64,000 nt of DNA from JAPUDQ01 sp964573015 (GCA_964573015.1 CAZNHZ010000001.1:248001-312000); one strand, 5' to 3'. Positions 33,940 through 41,508 are shown, numbered from the stretch's first letter. Translations and numbers: made by a program. The notes: a model not told the origin generated them from the letters alone.

Positions 33940-34629
33940 ACCATGCGCCTAAACAAATTCATTGCTCACCACGCAGGATTGTCCCGTCGTGAAGCCGATG
34001 AGGCGATCGCACAGGGCAGAGTCCGCGTCAATCAAGCAATCGCCCAGCTCGGCGCACAGGTAGAGCCGAGCGATATCGTCATCCTTGACGGCAAACCGAT
34101 CACTGCCCATGATGACTATAGCTATATGTTATTCAACAAACCCGTCGGCTATGTCTGCTCCCGGCGAGCGCAGGGCAGTGCTCCGACAATCTATTCGTTG
34201 CTGCCCACTGAGTTTCATCATCTCAAAACCGTCGGACGCCTCGACAAAGACAGCTCAGGACTCATCCTCCTGACTGATGATGGTGATTTCGCCCACCGTA
34301 TGACACATCCACGTTTTGTAAAATCAAAGACTTATCTCGTCGAGCTCGACCACGATCTCGCACCGCTCCACCAGCAGATGATCTCTGATTTCGGTGTCGA
34401 TCTGGAGGATGGTAAGAGTCGGTTTATCGTCACCAAACCCGAGAACAGCTCCGAGACTGGTCAACGCACGGTATATACCGTCACGATGTCCGAGGGACGC
34501 AACCGGCAAATCCGCCGTACCTTTGCTGTACTCGGCTATACCGTCACGCGGCTGCATCGGACACATTTTGGCAACTATTCACTCTATGATCTGGGCAATA
34601 AAAAATACCGATCAATATCGGTAAGATAA
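33940..34629 (+). CDS. RluB/RsuA-family pseudouridine synthase
   Basis: A 229-residue protein: N-terminal S4 domain (MRLNKFIAHHAGLSRREADEAI) and a pseudouridine synthase domain with the catalytic Asp in GRLDKDSSGLILLTDDG, plus KTYLVEL and the C-terminal EGRNRQIRRTFAVLGYTVTRLHR. It modifies uridine in 23S (RluB/E/F) or 16S rRNA. The start is just after the regulator stop (TGATGAGACCATG). A much longer frame upstream is out-of-context overlap. Confidence 0.93.
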   Translation, partial: TMRLNKFIAHHAGLSRREADEAIAQGRVRVNQAIAQLGAQVEPSDIVILDGKPITAHDDYSYMLFNKPVGYVCSRRAQGSAPTIYSLLPTEFHHLKTVGRLDKDSSGLILLTDDGDFAHRMTHPRFVKSKTYLVELDHDLAPLHQQMISDFGVDLEDGKSRFIVTKPENSSETGQRTVYTVTMSEGRNRQIRRTFAVLGYTVTRLHRTHFGNYSLYDLGNKKYRSISVR

Positions 34630-34640
34630 ATGTGTTGTTG

Positions 34641-34666
34641 GTGCCGGGCTCCGAAGAGCCCGGCAC
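34641..34666 (-). terminator. Very stable GC hairpin after the 34675 gene
   Basis: An 11-bp perfect stem (GTGCCGGGCTC/GAGCCCGGCAC). Read on the minus strand the loop is TTCG closed by C-G, the extra-stable tetraloop. There is no T-run after it. It lies 8 nt past the stop codon of the minus-strand gene. Confidence 0.7.
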
Positions 34667-34674
34667 GTGGCGGA

Positions 34675-34857
34675 TCAGTAGTCGCGCCAGACTCGACCTT
34701 GCCCCTCGTCGTTTTCGACGCGCCTGTCCGGCGCGAGGTAACCCCTTCGGGGCTTGTGAGCCTGCACCCCCGCCTGGGAGTTGGGGCCCTTCACGATCGG
34801 GTTCTGGCGCGAACCGACCGGGTGCTGGGACTTGCTGTCCTTGTCCTTGGCTGCCAT
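34675..34857 (-). CDS. Small charged protein (accessory cassette)
   Basis: A 60-residue highly charged, probably disordered protein (MAAKDKDSKSQHPVGSRQ...). No family recognised. The start is set by AAGGAGAGG just upstream. It has a leader of about 60 nt with a GTGT/ACAC-CGGA/TCCG hairpin, a promoter-like TTTACA-17-TATTAT, and a stable 3' hairpin. The gene lies between rluB and another accessory gene of the same style. Confidence 0.6.
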   Translation of the reverse strand: MAAKDKDSKSQHPVGSRQNPIVKGPNSQAGVQAHKPRRGYLAPDRRVENDEGQGRVWRDY

Positions 34858-34972
34858 CGCCTCTCCTTCATTGGAGTATGTGTCCCGGACTTTCCGAAAC
34901 ACCTCTTATTATAATATCATGAAGATTACACTTTGTAAAGGCTATTCATAAAAATAAGAGGATGTATTCGGG

Positions 34973-35010
34973 CAGGCACCGTACCGGCAAGGTAGCCGGT
35001 ACGGTGCCTG
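34973..35010 (-). terminator. 16-bp perfect GC hairpin after the 35019 gene
   Basis: Positions 34973-34988 pair perfectly with 34995-35010 (core GGCACCGTACCGGC) around a 6-nt loop. It begins 8 nt after the stop codon of the minus-strand gene. No T-run follows, as with the neighbouring hairpin at 34641. Confidence 0.75.
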
Positions 35011-35018
35011 AAAGGCAA

Positions 35019-35336
35019 TCAACCGCAGTAGTGCCTGGCATGCTGGTTGATCACGCCACTTGCCTCGTGAAACTCTTCGTACGTCTCGAACGCACGAACG
35101 AGCACCTGGTGCGGCCGGTCACCGATCAGCATGATCCGCCAGGGACTGTCACTGACAACACCCAGTACGCCGAGTCCTCGCAAGCTTTCGAGGAACATTG
35201 CGTGCCCCACTAGGCGGCTGCCGTTCGGCACCCAGAAGACAAATGTCCTCGTGGGCAAGAGCGAACCGCGAGTACCACTACCCTTGCTCTCGGGGCCGTA
35301 CAGTTGAACGTAATATGCTGTCACACTCTCTGACAT
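35019..35336 (-). CDS. Small hypothetical protein (accessory cassette)
   Basis: A 105-residue protein starting MSESVTAYYVQLYG, with mixed alpha/beta character and no recognised motif; the segment GDRPHQVLVRAFETYEEFHEA suggests a small folded domain. The start is fixed by TTGGAGGATGT before the ATG. Immediately before that Shine-Dalgarno sits a terminator-like hairpin with a T-run (35346-35368). A 16-bp hairpin follows the stop. Confidence 0.65.
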   Translation of the reverse strand: MSESVTAYYVQLYGPESKGSGTRGSLLPTRTFVFWVPNGSRLVGHAMFLESLRGLGVLGVVSDSPWRIMLIGDRPHQVLVRAFETYEEFHEASGVINQHARHYCG

Positions 35337-35345
35337 ACATCCTCC

Positions 35346-35368
35346 AAAAAACAGCGGCCTGTGGCCGC
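35346..35368 (-). terminator. Terminator-like hairpin directly before a Shine-Dalgarno
   Basis: On the minus strand GCGGCC-ACA-GGCCGC is followed by TGTTTTTT and then GGAGG of the 35019 gene. The position suggests attenuation of that gene, or the end of a short leader RNA. Confidence 0.6.
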
Positions 35369-35466
35369 AGACTATAGCCACAGCGACTGCTATGACCATC
35401 AACCTTATATTATAGCATAGTTATTATTTTGTGTAAATATCTCATATCTGTTATAATGCGTCCTAT

Positions 35467-36939
35467 ATGGCACAAAAACTCCCCACCGTCGCAATCGTCG
35501 GCCAAGCAAACGTCGGCAAGAGCAGCCTCTTTAACCGCATCTACGGCTCTCAGGAAGCCGTCGTTGCACGTGAGGCTGGCACGACGAGGGATAATGTCAT
35601 CCGGCGGATCACCCTATCAGGCTCAGAAACGAGAAACTCGCAGAATAATAAAGCGCATACAAACGCTAAAACATCCTTGCTCACTGATAGCCACAGAACG
35701 AGTCGCAAGACGAGCTTTAGGGGGAGGGGCGAAGCCTCAGAATTTACTTCTGAGGCAAGCGGAGGGGAGAACCCCTCCTCATCTTTTTGGTTGGTTGACA
35801 CAGCCGGACTCAAGAAAGCCGAGGATGAATTTGAAGCCAGCATCCAGGAACAGATCGAGGAAGCCGCTGATGCCGCCGACATGATCATTGTCGTTGTCGA
35901 CGGCACAATGCACCCCGACGACCGCGACAAAGCCGTCGCTCAAAAAGCCCTGCGCAGTAAAAAGCCGGTTGTCCTCGTCATCAACAAAACTGATCTCAAA
36001 GCTGCACTGCCCAGCACTGATTTTCGCCGTCTCGGCATCGAGACGATGATACGCACCAGCGCCGAACACGCCACCGGTATCGACCAGCTGCTGCGAACCA
36101 TCAGCCAATCAATCCCCGTTGTGGCAGCTACATCAGACGATAACACATTGCGCATCGCCCTGATCGGTCGGCCCAATGTCGGCAAGAGCTACCTGTTTAA
36201 CACCCTCGCCGGCAAGCAGCAGGCTATCGTTGCCAATGTCGCCGGTACCACTCGTGATGTCAACCGCGTCGCCGTGACATACAAAGGCCGCGAGATCGAG
36301 ATACTCGACACGGCCGGTATCCGCCGTAGCGGCAAACAAGAGGTCGGCATCGAGAAATTCTCCGTGCTGCGTACCCTGCAGGCAATTGAGGAAGCCGACA
36401 TCTGTTTTCTCATCATGGACGCGCAAGAACACAGCACCCAGCTCGACCAAAAACTGGCCGGCATGATCAAAGAAGCCGGCAAAGGACTCGTCATCACTAT
36501 TAGTAAGTGGGATGCAATTACAGACAAAGACCCCAAACTCGCCGACCACATCGGCTCACAAATCGCTCATCACTTTGATTTCGTCCCATGGGCACCGCTA
36601 CTTTTTACCAGCTCGGTCACCGGTCAAAACGTCACTCGCATCTTTGAACTAGCGACCCAGATCGACGCCCGACGTCACCGCGAGATCAAAACGCGTGAAC
36701 TCAATGATATTCTGCAACACTGCGTCAGCCGCCACCCGCCGGCCGGACTCAAAAATACCTACCCGAAGCTCCGCTACATGGTACAGACAGATGTGAGCCC
36801 GCCGTGGTTTGTCATCTTTGGCAGCAACCTCAAGCTCCTGCACTGGTCATACAAGCGTTTTCTCGAACGTCAGCTGCGCGAACGCCATGACTTTACCGGC
36901 ACGCCGATCATGTTTAGTTTTCGCCAGGAGCAAAAATGA
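35467..36939 (+). CDS. der: GTPase Der (EngA) with an insertion in the first G domain
   Basis: A 490-residue double-GTPase for 50S ribosome assembly. G domain 1: VGQANVGKSS, DTAGL, NKTD; G domain 2: IGRPNVGKSY, DTAGI, SKWD; then the KH-like C-terminal domain. Residues about 53-106, between the G2 region (GTTRD) and the DTAGL motif, are a Ser/Thr/Asn-rich insert of roughly 50 residues where most Der proteins have only a short beta hairpin. TATAAT (35452-35457) ends 9 nt before the ATG. It overlaps pth by 4 nt. Confidence 0.95.
   Translation: MAQKLPTVAIVGQANVGKSSLFNRIYGSQEAVVAREAGTTRDNVIRRITLSGSETRNSQNNKAHTNAKTSLLTDSHRTSRKTSFRGRGEASEFTSEASGGENPSSSFWLVDTAGLKKAEDEFEASIQEQIEEAADAADMIIVVVDGTMHPDDRDKAVAQKALRSKKPVVLVINKTDLKAALPSTDFRRLGIETMIRTSAEHATGIDQLLRTISQSIPVVAATSDDNTLRIALIGRPNVGKSYLFNTLAGKQQAIVANVAGTTRDVNRVAVTYKGREIEILDTAGIRRSGKQEVGIEKFSVLRTLQAIEEADICFLIMDAQEHSTQLDQKLAGMIKEAGKGLVITISKWDAITDKDPKLADHIGSQIAHHFDFVPWAPLLFTSSVTGQNVTRIFELATQIDARRHREIKTRELNDILQHCVSRHPPAGLKNTYPKLRYMVQTDVSPPWFVIFGSNLKLLHWSYKRFLERQLRERHDFTGTPIMFSFRQEQK
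35623..35784 (+). repeat. In-frame palindromic insertion within der
   Basis: The DNA of the Der insert contains two perfect hairpins: GCCTCAGAA/TTCTGAGGC (35734-35742 with 35748-35756) and GGAGGGG/CCCCTCC (35761-35767 with 35772-35778), the latter followed by TCATCTTTTT. Base composition differs from the flanks (purine-rich, GGGGGAGGGG). It resembles the palindromic elements that insert in-frame into genes of other bacteria; no second copy was found in this window. Confidence 0.6.
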
Positions 36940-37514
36940 CGAGACTCATCGTTGGGCTCGGTAACCCCGGAGCTAAATACCATGGTAGTCGCCACAATGT
37001 CGGGTTTGCCTGCGTCGAACACTATGCAGCGGCTCATAGTTTGTCATTTCAGCCTAAGGTCAAATTTAAAGCACACGTCGCAGAGCTAAGCCGCGGAGAC
37101 GATAAAATACTCATTGCCAAGCCGACAACCTATTACAACCTCTCTGGTGAAGCGGTCCGTGCTATCACTGATTTTTATAAGATCGCCTCTGAGAACGTCT
37201 TGATCGTCCACGATGAGCTGATGCTGCCGTTTGGCACGCTCAGGACACGCTGCGGCGGCAGTGATGCCGGCAATAACGGTATCAAATCGATAAATGATCA
37301 CATCGGGCAGGGAACACACCGCCTGCGAATCGGGGTATATAACGGTCTGCGCGATCAGATCGATGATGCTGATTTTGTCTTGTCGAAGTTTACGCGCGCC
37401 GAAGCAGAGCAGCTCGAGACCCTGCAGCAGACAATCGCCGGAATTATCGATGATTTTATAGATGGTAGACTCAGCCACACCACGCATCGCGCCCCAGGCA
37501 AAGTTGATGATTAA
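36936..37514 (+). CDS. pth: Peptidyl-tRNA hydrolase
   Basis: A 192-residue protein of normal length that recycles peptidyl-tRNA. Family motifs: IVGLGNPGAKYHGSRHNVGF (catalytic His in RHNVGF), KPTTYYNLSGEAV, VHDELMLPFG (Asp) and GGSDAGNNGIKSI. It overlaps the end of der as an ATGA-type junction, so the two are coupled. Confidence 0.97.
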   Translation: MTRLIVGLGNPGAKYHGSRHNVGFACVEHYAAAHSLSFQPKVKFKAHVAELSRGDDKILIAKPTTYYNLSGEAVRAITDFYKIASENVLIVHDELMLPFGTLRTRCGGSDAGNNGIKSINDHIGQGTHRLRIGVYNGLRDQIDDADFVLSKFTRAEAEQLETLQQTIAGIIDDFIDGRLSHTTHRAPGKVDD

Positions 37515-37524
37515 TGCGACTTTA

Positions 37525-37581
37525 TCGCAATAAATATCATACAACAATCTAATTTTACTGCCACTACAGTTGTTATTGCGA
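37525..37581. promoter_or_regulatory. Candidate operator pair of the Fur/Zur-type gene
   Basis: TCGCAATAA (37525-37533) and its exact reverse complement TTATTGCGA (37573-37581) flank the promoter region. The second copy overlaps the -35 TTGCGA, which lies 16 nt before TATAAT (37598-37603). A related TTGCAATAA occurs upstream of the ZIP gene. Autoregulation is inferred. Confidence 0.45.
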
Positions 37582-37614
37582 CAATGGTGCAGGAGAGTAT
37601 AATAGATACTACCT

Positions 37615-38163
37615 ATGGACGAATCAACTATTCGCCAAAAGATTCAGGCAACCGGTCTGCGGGTCACGTATCCCCGTTTGGCGTTAATTCTTGAGCTGAG
37701 CCGCAGCCATACGCAGCCCAAGAGCGCTGCTGAGCTTGCTGCAACATTGTCGCAATTTCCGCGCAGCTCGGTCTATCGCAACCTCGAAGCCCTCGAAACT
37801 GCCGGGCTGATCCGCAGCAGCATGGTCAAATGGGTCCGACGCTATGAACTCGGCGATATGCTCTCGCCGCATCATCACCATATCACCTGTATCCGCTGCC
37901 AAAAGGTGACCGACTTTGACAATAACCGCCTGGAACGTGCCCTCGATGACGCCGCCATCGAAGCTGGCTATCAGCTATCAGAGCATGCCGTCGAACTGCG
38001 CGGCCTATGCAGCGACTGCCGCGGTCAGGACGACGGTGACCCTTCCACCGCTAGTACCATGCTTGCCTATGGCATCAAATCGATGAAACGTCTGCGCCGC
38101 CGCGACCCGCTGCTCGAAAAACTCAAAGCCGACGACATCCACACCCCATTTCCGGATGATTAA
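37615..38163 (+). CDS. Fur-family metal-responsive repressor (Zur-like)
   Basis: A 182-residue protein: winged-helix DNA-binding domain (GLRVTYPRLALILELSR...SSVYRNLEALETAGLIRSS) and a dimerisation/metal domain with HHHHITCIRCQKV and a second CSDC pair (RGLCSDC), the structural zinc site. A zinc regulator is favoured over iron because a ZIP transporter lies close by and may share the operator, but this is inference. The C-terminus has ~35 extra basic/acidic residues. Confidence 0.88.
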   Translation: MDESTIRQKIQATGLRVTYPRLALILELSRSHTQPKSAAELAATLSQFPRSSVYRNLEALETAGLIRSSMVKWVRRYELGDMLSPHHHHITCIRCQKVTDFDNNRLERALDDAAIEAGYQLSEHAVELRGLCSDCRGQDDGDPSTASTMLAYGIKSMKRLRRRDPLLEKLKADDIHTPFPDD

Positions 38164-38169
38164 ACCATC

Positions 38170-38192
38170 AAAAAACCGCCCCTAGTGCGGCG
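38170..38192 (-). terminator. Weak intrinsic terminator
   Basis: On the minus strand, CCGC/GCGG form a short stem followed by TTTTTT. It ends the two-gene operon 38780-38250. A further hairpin CCGGGC/GCCCGG lies just inside it, near 38203. Confidence 0.5.
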
Positions 38193-38249
38193 GAGTGAAA
38201 TACCGGGCTGAGCCCGGCGGACGCCTATGGTAGCGCGTCCGTCCGAGAC

Positions 38250-38426
38250 TCAGCCGGTCAGCAGCAGATCGAAGAACGTGAAGACGTTCTTGACGCCAGT
38301 GCTTACGAAGTCCCACACCGCGCCCACCATGTGAGCAGCGGTTGCGGGAGTGGTGACTATGGCGTAGAGGACAAAGAGACACAGGCCCCACATCGCCATT
38401 TTCTTGAAAATCAGCGGGATTTCCAT
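38250..38426 (-). CDS. Small membrane protein of actinobacterial style
   Basis: A 58-residue protein: short polar start, one membrane helix (about residues 11-28), then an amphipathic helix (HMVGAVWDFVSTGVKNVFTFF). This plan is reminiscent of short hydrophobic proteins I recall from Actinobacteria; no function is known. The GAGGAGGTGTC Shine-Dalgarno fixes the start. It is the second gene of an operon with the coiled-coil gene 33 nt upstream. Codons are GC-rich. Confidence 0.65.
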   Translation of the reverse strand: MEIPLIFKKMAMWGLCLFVLYAIVTTPATAAHMVGAVWDFVSTGVKNVFTFFDLLLTG

Positions 38427-38459
38427 GACACCTCCTCGGTGGTATCGTAGTTGAGGCAG

Positions 38460-38780
38460 CTAGCTCAGCCACCCCATCGGCTTCTCGCGGCGATCGCGAT
38501 CGGCTTTTCGCGCACGCTGTGCTTGGCGTGCTCTCTCGGTCGCTTTGGCTGCTGCCCTGCGTGCTTTGGCGGTAGCCTCTGCCCGCTGGGCCTCACGCTT
38601 CTTCGCTGCCGCTTCCTCTCGGTTGATCTTGTCAAGGTAGTGTTTGCCCCAGGCAAACTTCTCCCCGGCCTGAGAACGTCCGGCAGATACGCAGCGACGG
38701 GCGAAAGCCTCTTCTGACTCGAAAAAGCGTTGCCGAAATTCGCCACCTTTCTTCTTGGGCTCATCAAACAACCAACCCAT
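38460..38780 (-). CDS. Basic Ala/Arg-rich coiled-coil protein
   Basis: A 106-residue protein. The central ~60 residues (EEAAAKKREAQRAEATAKARR...) form a strongly basic single helix or coiled coil. The tetrapeptide MGWL occurs at both ends (MGWLFDEP at the start, KPMGWLS at the end). The start was set at the ATG after GAAGGTGAG; an in-frame GTG 9 nt upstream overlaps that Shine-Dalgarno. It heads the operon with the small membrane protein. Nucleic-acid binding is possible from charge only. Confidence 0.65.
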   Translation of the reverse strand: MGWLFDEPKKKGGEFRQRFFESEEAFARRCVSAGRSQAGEKFAWGKHYLDKINREEAAAKKREAQRAEATAKARRAAAKATERARQAQRARKADRDRREKPMGWLS

Positions 38781-38866
38781 GTCGCTCACCTTCTTGTAGG
38801 GTACTATCAGTTGACTACTGCTATAATCTTATTTTTATCATGATTTAGTTATTTTGTAAATGATAA

Positions 38867-39700
38867 CTAGTGACTCTCGTCGGGCTGATGTGCGGCCTCT
38901 GCGTGGACATCGTGCGGTGTATGTTCGTCCGACTCATGCGAGTGCGGCGTCAGGGCGATCGCCCAGCCGATGATAATGACGCCGGTAACCAGCATCGCCG
39001 CCTGGATATTGCCCTCACGGCGCGGTTTTTCATGGATATCCGGGATGATATCGCTCGCCGCGATGTAGATGAAAAATCCAGCAGCAATCGCCAGCAGCGG
39101 GGCAGGGTTGAGGCTGTACGTCTCACCGAGCAAATAGATGGCGAGGGCGGTAATAACAGTTGCAAGCGAACTCAGAAGATTGACGATCACTACCCGCGAC
39201 GGCCGCATACCCTTGGCGAGCAAGATACTAAAATCACCAATCTCTTGCGGTATCTCATGAGCCGCAACTGCCAGCGCCGTACCGACACCAGCAGCGGGAT
39301 TAACCAAAAACGCTGCACCAATCGCTGCACCATCGATCGCATTGTGCAGCGTATCCCCGATGATGACCAGCCACTGATGCGTGCGGTTACGAGCGCCCAG
39401 CACATCATCGTGATGATGATTCTCATGATGATGAAACCACCCCAGACCGCGCTCCAGCAGGAAAAATGCCAAGAAACCACCGAGCGCAAACAGCACCGCC
39501 TCGTGTATATCGCTGCTTTCAACCGCCTCAGGTAGCACGCCGAGAAACGCTGCCGCCAGCAGCGCGCCCGCGCCAAACGGCAATCCAAAGCGGATCGCCC
39601 AGCGGCGAATCACCGAATGCGTCAATAGTAATATGCCACTGGCGAGCGATACGACGCTACCGATAATTGACCAAAAAAGCACTGTCGATATCATTTCCAT
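38867..39700 (-). CDS. ZIP-family metal transporter
   Basis: A 277-residue protein with eight predicted membrane helices. The His-rich cytoplasmic loop (HHHENHHHDD) and the metal-site motifs HNAIDGAAIGAAF and HEIPQEIGDFSILL are typical of ZIP zinc importers. The C-terminal tail is also His-rich. The minus-strand -10 TAGGCT (39707-39712) ends 6 nt before the ATG, with TTGCAT 17 nt upstream, next to a box TTATTGCAA similar to the candidate Zur operator. Confidence 0.92.
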   Translation of the reverse strand: MEMISTVLFWSIIGSVVSLASGILLLTHSVIRRWAIRFGLPFGAGALLAAAFLGVLPEAVESSDIHEAVLFALGGFLAFFLLERGLGWFHHHENHHHDDVLGARNRTHQWLVIIGDTLHNAIDGAAIGAAFLVNPAAGVGTALAVAAHEIPQEIGDFSILLAKGMRPSRVVIVNLLSSLATVITALAIYLLGETYSLNPAPLLAIAAGFFIYIAASDIIPDIHEKPRREGNIQAAMLVTGVIIIGWAIALTPHSHESDEHTPHDVHAEAAHQPDESH

Positions 39701-39921
39701 GTCACAAGCCTAGCGATAATTGCTGCGTGATGCAATTTTGTTGCAATAAGCAATCTTTTTTGCAACGCTTACAGGCGCTGCAGCTTGGCAGCTATCTCGT
39801 CCCTTTCTCCCACGCTGCTCAATCCTACGCTCGTTCATACGTCATTTAATCACTCGTTGGCTCCTGTCTCGCTCAACCACATAACCTGGTCAATGCTATG
39901 AGTGTTAAGTGATTGAGGGTA

Positions 39922-39952
39922 TAAAAAATAACCGAGCACATGACTCGGTTAT
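39922..39952 (-). terminator. Intrinsic terminator of the structured RNA
   Basis: Minus strand: ATAACCGAG pairs with CTCGGTTAT (39944-39952 with 39928-39936) over a 7-nt loop, followed by a run of six Ts. Confidence 0.92.
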
Positions 39953-40332
39953 CGTGAGGTTCATCATAAGGTACCAGGTAAGGGTGGGCATCACCTGGCA
40001 CCATATGACCCTTCAACCCACCCGGGCATCCCTAGACGAAGCGCTATCAGTATATTTAGCTACGTACCGTGCGCCCATGTCGAGTGACATGATTGTTTGA
40101 TACTCGTCGTAGAAAGGTCCGCCATTGATAGTAAGTCCTCGCAGAGAAATTACTAGTCGGGGTCTCTGCCCGTAGGCAGAGGGTTAAAGGGGTTAGTATA
40201 CGCACTAGCGTTAATGATTAAAGTGGAGGGTAGAAAACTTTAATCGCTAGTGCGTAACCTAACAATATCTGTAAAAATATTGTTAAATGGGGGTATAAGG
40301 TGCGTTCAGTTATAGAAACTATAACTAACCAT
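39922..40332 (-). ncRNA. Unidentified ~410-nt structured noncoding RNA
   Basis: It is bounded by a near-consensus promoter (40338-40366) and a strong terminator (39922-39952) on the minus strand, with no convincing long open frame. Structure: GGTACCAGGT/ACCTGGCACC stem (39970-40002, one mismatch) whose loop GGGTGGG matches CCCACCC at 40017-40023, suggesting a pseudoknot; CATGTC/GACATG near 40077-40092; two mutually exclusive stems around 40141-40181; a long interrupted stem at 40191-40259; AACAATAT/ATATTGTT (40261-40284); AGTTATAG/CTATAACT (40309-40327). Conserved RNase P, tmRNA and SRP signatures were sought and not found. Confidence 0.65.
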
Positions 40333-40337
40333 GCACT

Positions 40338-40366
40338 ATATTAGCACGTATATGCATATATGTCAA
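40338..40366 (-). promoter_or_regulatory. Promoter of the structured RNA with palindromic spacer
   Basis: Minus strand: TTGACA (40361-40366), 17-nt spacer, TAATAT (40338-40343). The spacer contains the 12-bp palindrome TATATGCATATA (40349-40360), a possible operator also close to the divergent dprA start. Confidence 0.85.
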
Positions 40367-40387
40367 CACTTATTTACATAATTTCTT

Positions 40388-41236
40388 ATGAAGATCAATA
40401 ACTCCAGTCCAGATCAGCACAAATTCCTCAAGAGATTAGCTACTGTTGCCGATCCTCCAAAAAGCTTATACTATATCGGCAACTTGCCCGAACCACCGCG
40501 GCTCACGGTGGCAATTGTCGGCACGCGCCGTCCGACTGCCTACGGGCGGGCCGTCACCGAACAGATCGCCAGTGCGCTGGCTGCCAGGGGCGTGCTCATC
40601 GTCAGCGGCCTAGCACTCGGCGTCGATGCCATCGCTCACACCGCCGCGCTTGACGCCGGCGGACACACCCTAGCTGTCGTCACCAGCCGGCCAGATGATC
40701 CGACGCCGCGGACAAACCGCCGACTCGCAGAGCGGATTATCGACAATGGCGACTGTATCATGAGCGAATACGACCAGACGCACCGCATCCTCGGCCCCTG
40801 GGAGTTTGTCATCAGAAACCGCATCGTCAGCGGCCTCAGTGATGCCGTCATCGTGACGGAGGCAAATCTCCGCAGCGGCACGATGAGCACCGTCTCGCAC
40901 GCTCTCGAGCAGGGTAGAGACGTCTATGCCGTTCCCGGGCCGATCACCAGCCCGCTCTCGGCAGGATGTAATGCCATGATCTCTCAGGGCGCCAACCCGA
41001 TCGTCACGATCGATCAGCTGCTCGAAAGTCTCGGCTTGACAGGACAGCAAAAGATATTGCTTGGTGAAAATGATGCAGAAACTACAGTGTTGCAATTGCT
41101 ACAGTCTGGACTCTCCGATGGCGATGAACTGCAAAAAACGTCCAAGCTTGATGCTCAGACGTTTTCAACGACGATTACAATGCTCGAAATCCGCGGCCTC
41201 ATCCACCCCCTCGGTGGCAACCGCTGGCGATTATAG
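40388..41236 (+). CDS. dprA: DNA processing protein DprA
   Basis: A 282-residue protein with the Rossmann-like DprA fold: VAIVGTRRPTAYGRAV, VSGLALGVDAIAHTAALDAGGHTLAV, NRIVSGLSDAVIVTEA, RSGTMSTVSHALEQGRDVYAVPGP and a C-terminal winged-helix-like domain. It loads RecA on incoming single-stranded DNA during natural transformation; competence is common in Saccharibacteria. Confidence 0.95.
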   Translation: MKINNSSPDQHKFLKRLATVADPPKSLYYIGNLPEPPRLTVAIVGTRRPTAYGRAVTEQIASALAARGVLIVSGLALGVDAIAHTAALDAGGHTLAVVTSRPDDPTPRTNRRLAERIIDNGDCIMSEYDQTHRILGPWEFVIRNRIVSGLSDAVIVTEANLRSGTMSTVSHALEQGRDVYAVPGPITSPLSAGCNAMISQGANPIVTIDQLLESLGLTGQQKILLGENDAETTVLQLLQSGLSDGDELQKTSKLDAQTFSTTITMLEIRGLIHPLGGNRWRL

Positions 41237-41253
41237 ATCTGTTTTTGTATTAA

Positions 41254-41484
41254 TTAAAGCTCCAAATCACGGCCTAAAACTGGTCGTCCAGCTGGACTTT
41301 GCGGTCCAAACCCTTGGGCTTCTCGATCAGGGGTAGCATATACTGACAACACTTGTCCGCCGTTTGCCGAGACTCGCTCTCGCCATGACTCATCACTGCT
41401 CTCAGCGTCAACGGCTGGTACAAATTCACGGCTCAGATAGGTATGCTCGTCCAAAAATTGTTCATGCTCTTGTGGTCCAGTCAT
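41254..41484 (-). CDS. Small acidic hypothetical protein
   Basis: A 76-residue acidic, probably disordered protein (TGPQEHEQFLDEHTYLSREF...). No family recognised. It has a full consensus promoter (41509-41537) and GAGGAGTTTTAC before the ATG, so it is a real transcription unit with a short leader of about 20 nt. It converges with dprA. Confidence 0.7.
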   Translation of the reverse strand: MTGPQEHEQFLDEHTYLSREFVPAVDAESSDESWRERVSANGGQVLSVYATPDREAQGFGPQSPAGRPVLGRDLEL

Positions 41485-41508
41485 GTAAAACTCCTCATTA
41501 TTTTCTAT

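Noticed and set aside
39667..39849. 60-codon plus frame upstream of the ZIP gene
   Set aside because: Antisense to the ZIP start and promoter, no ribosome site.
39970..39990. GGTAAGGGTG on the plus strand resembles a conserved RNase P RNA segment
   Set aside because: The terminator and promoter point to minus-strand transcription, and the other conserved RNase P blocks are absent.
39909..40100. Plus-strand open frame of 63 codons, and a 25-codon minus frame, inside the structured RNA region
   Set aside because: Neither has a Shine-Dalgarno or leaderless promoter, and both are interrupted by the hairpins of the proposed RNA.
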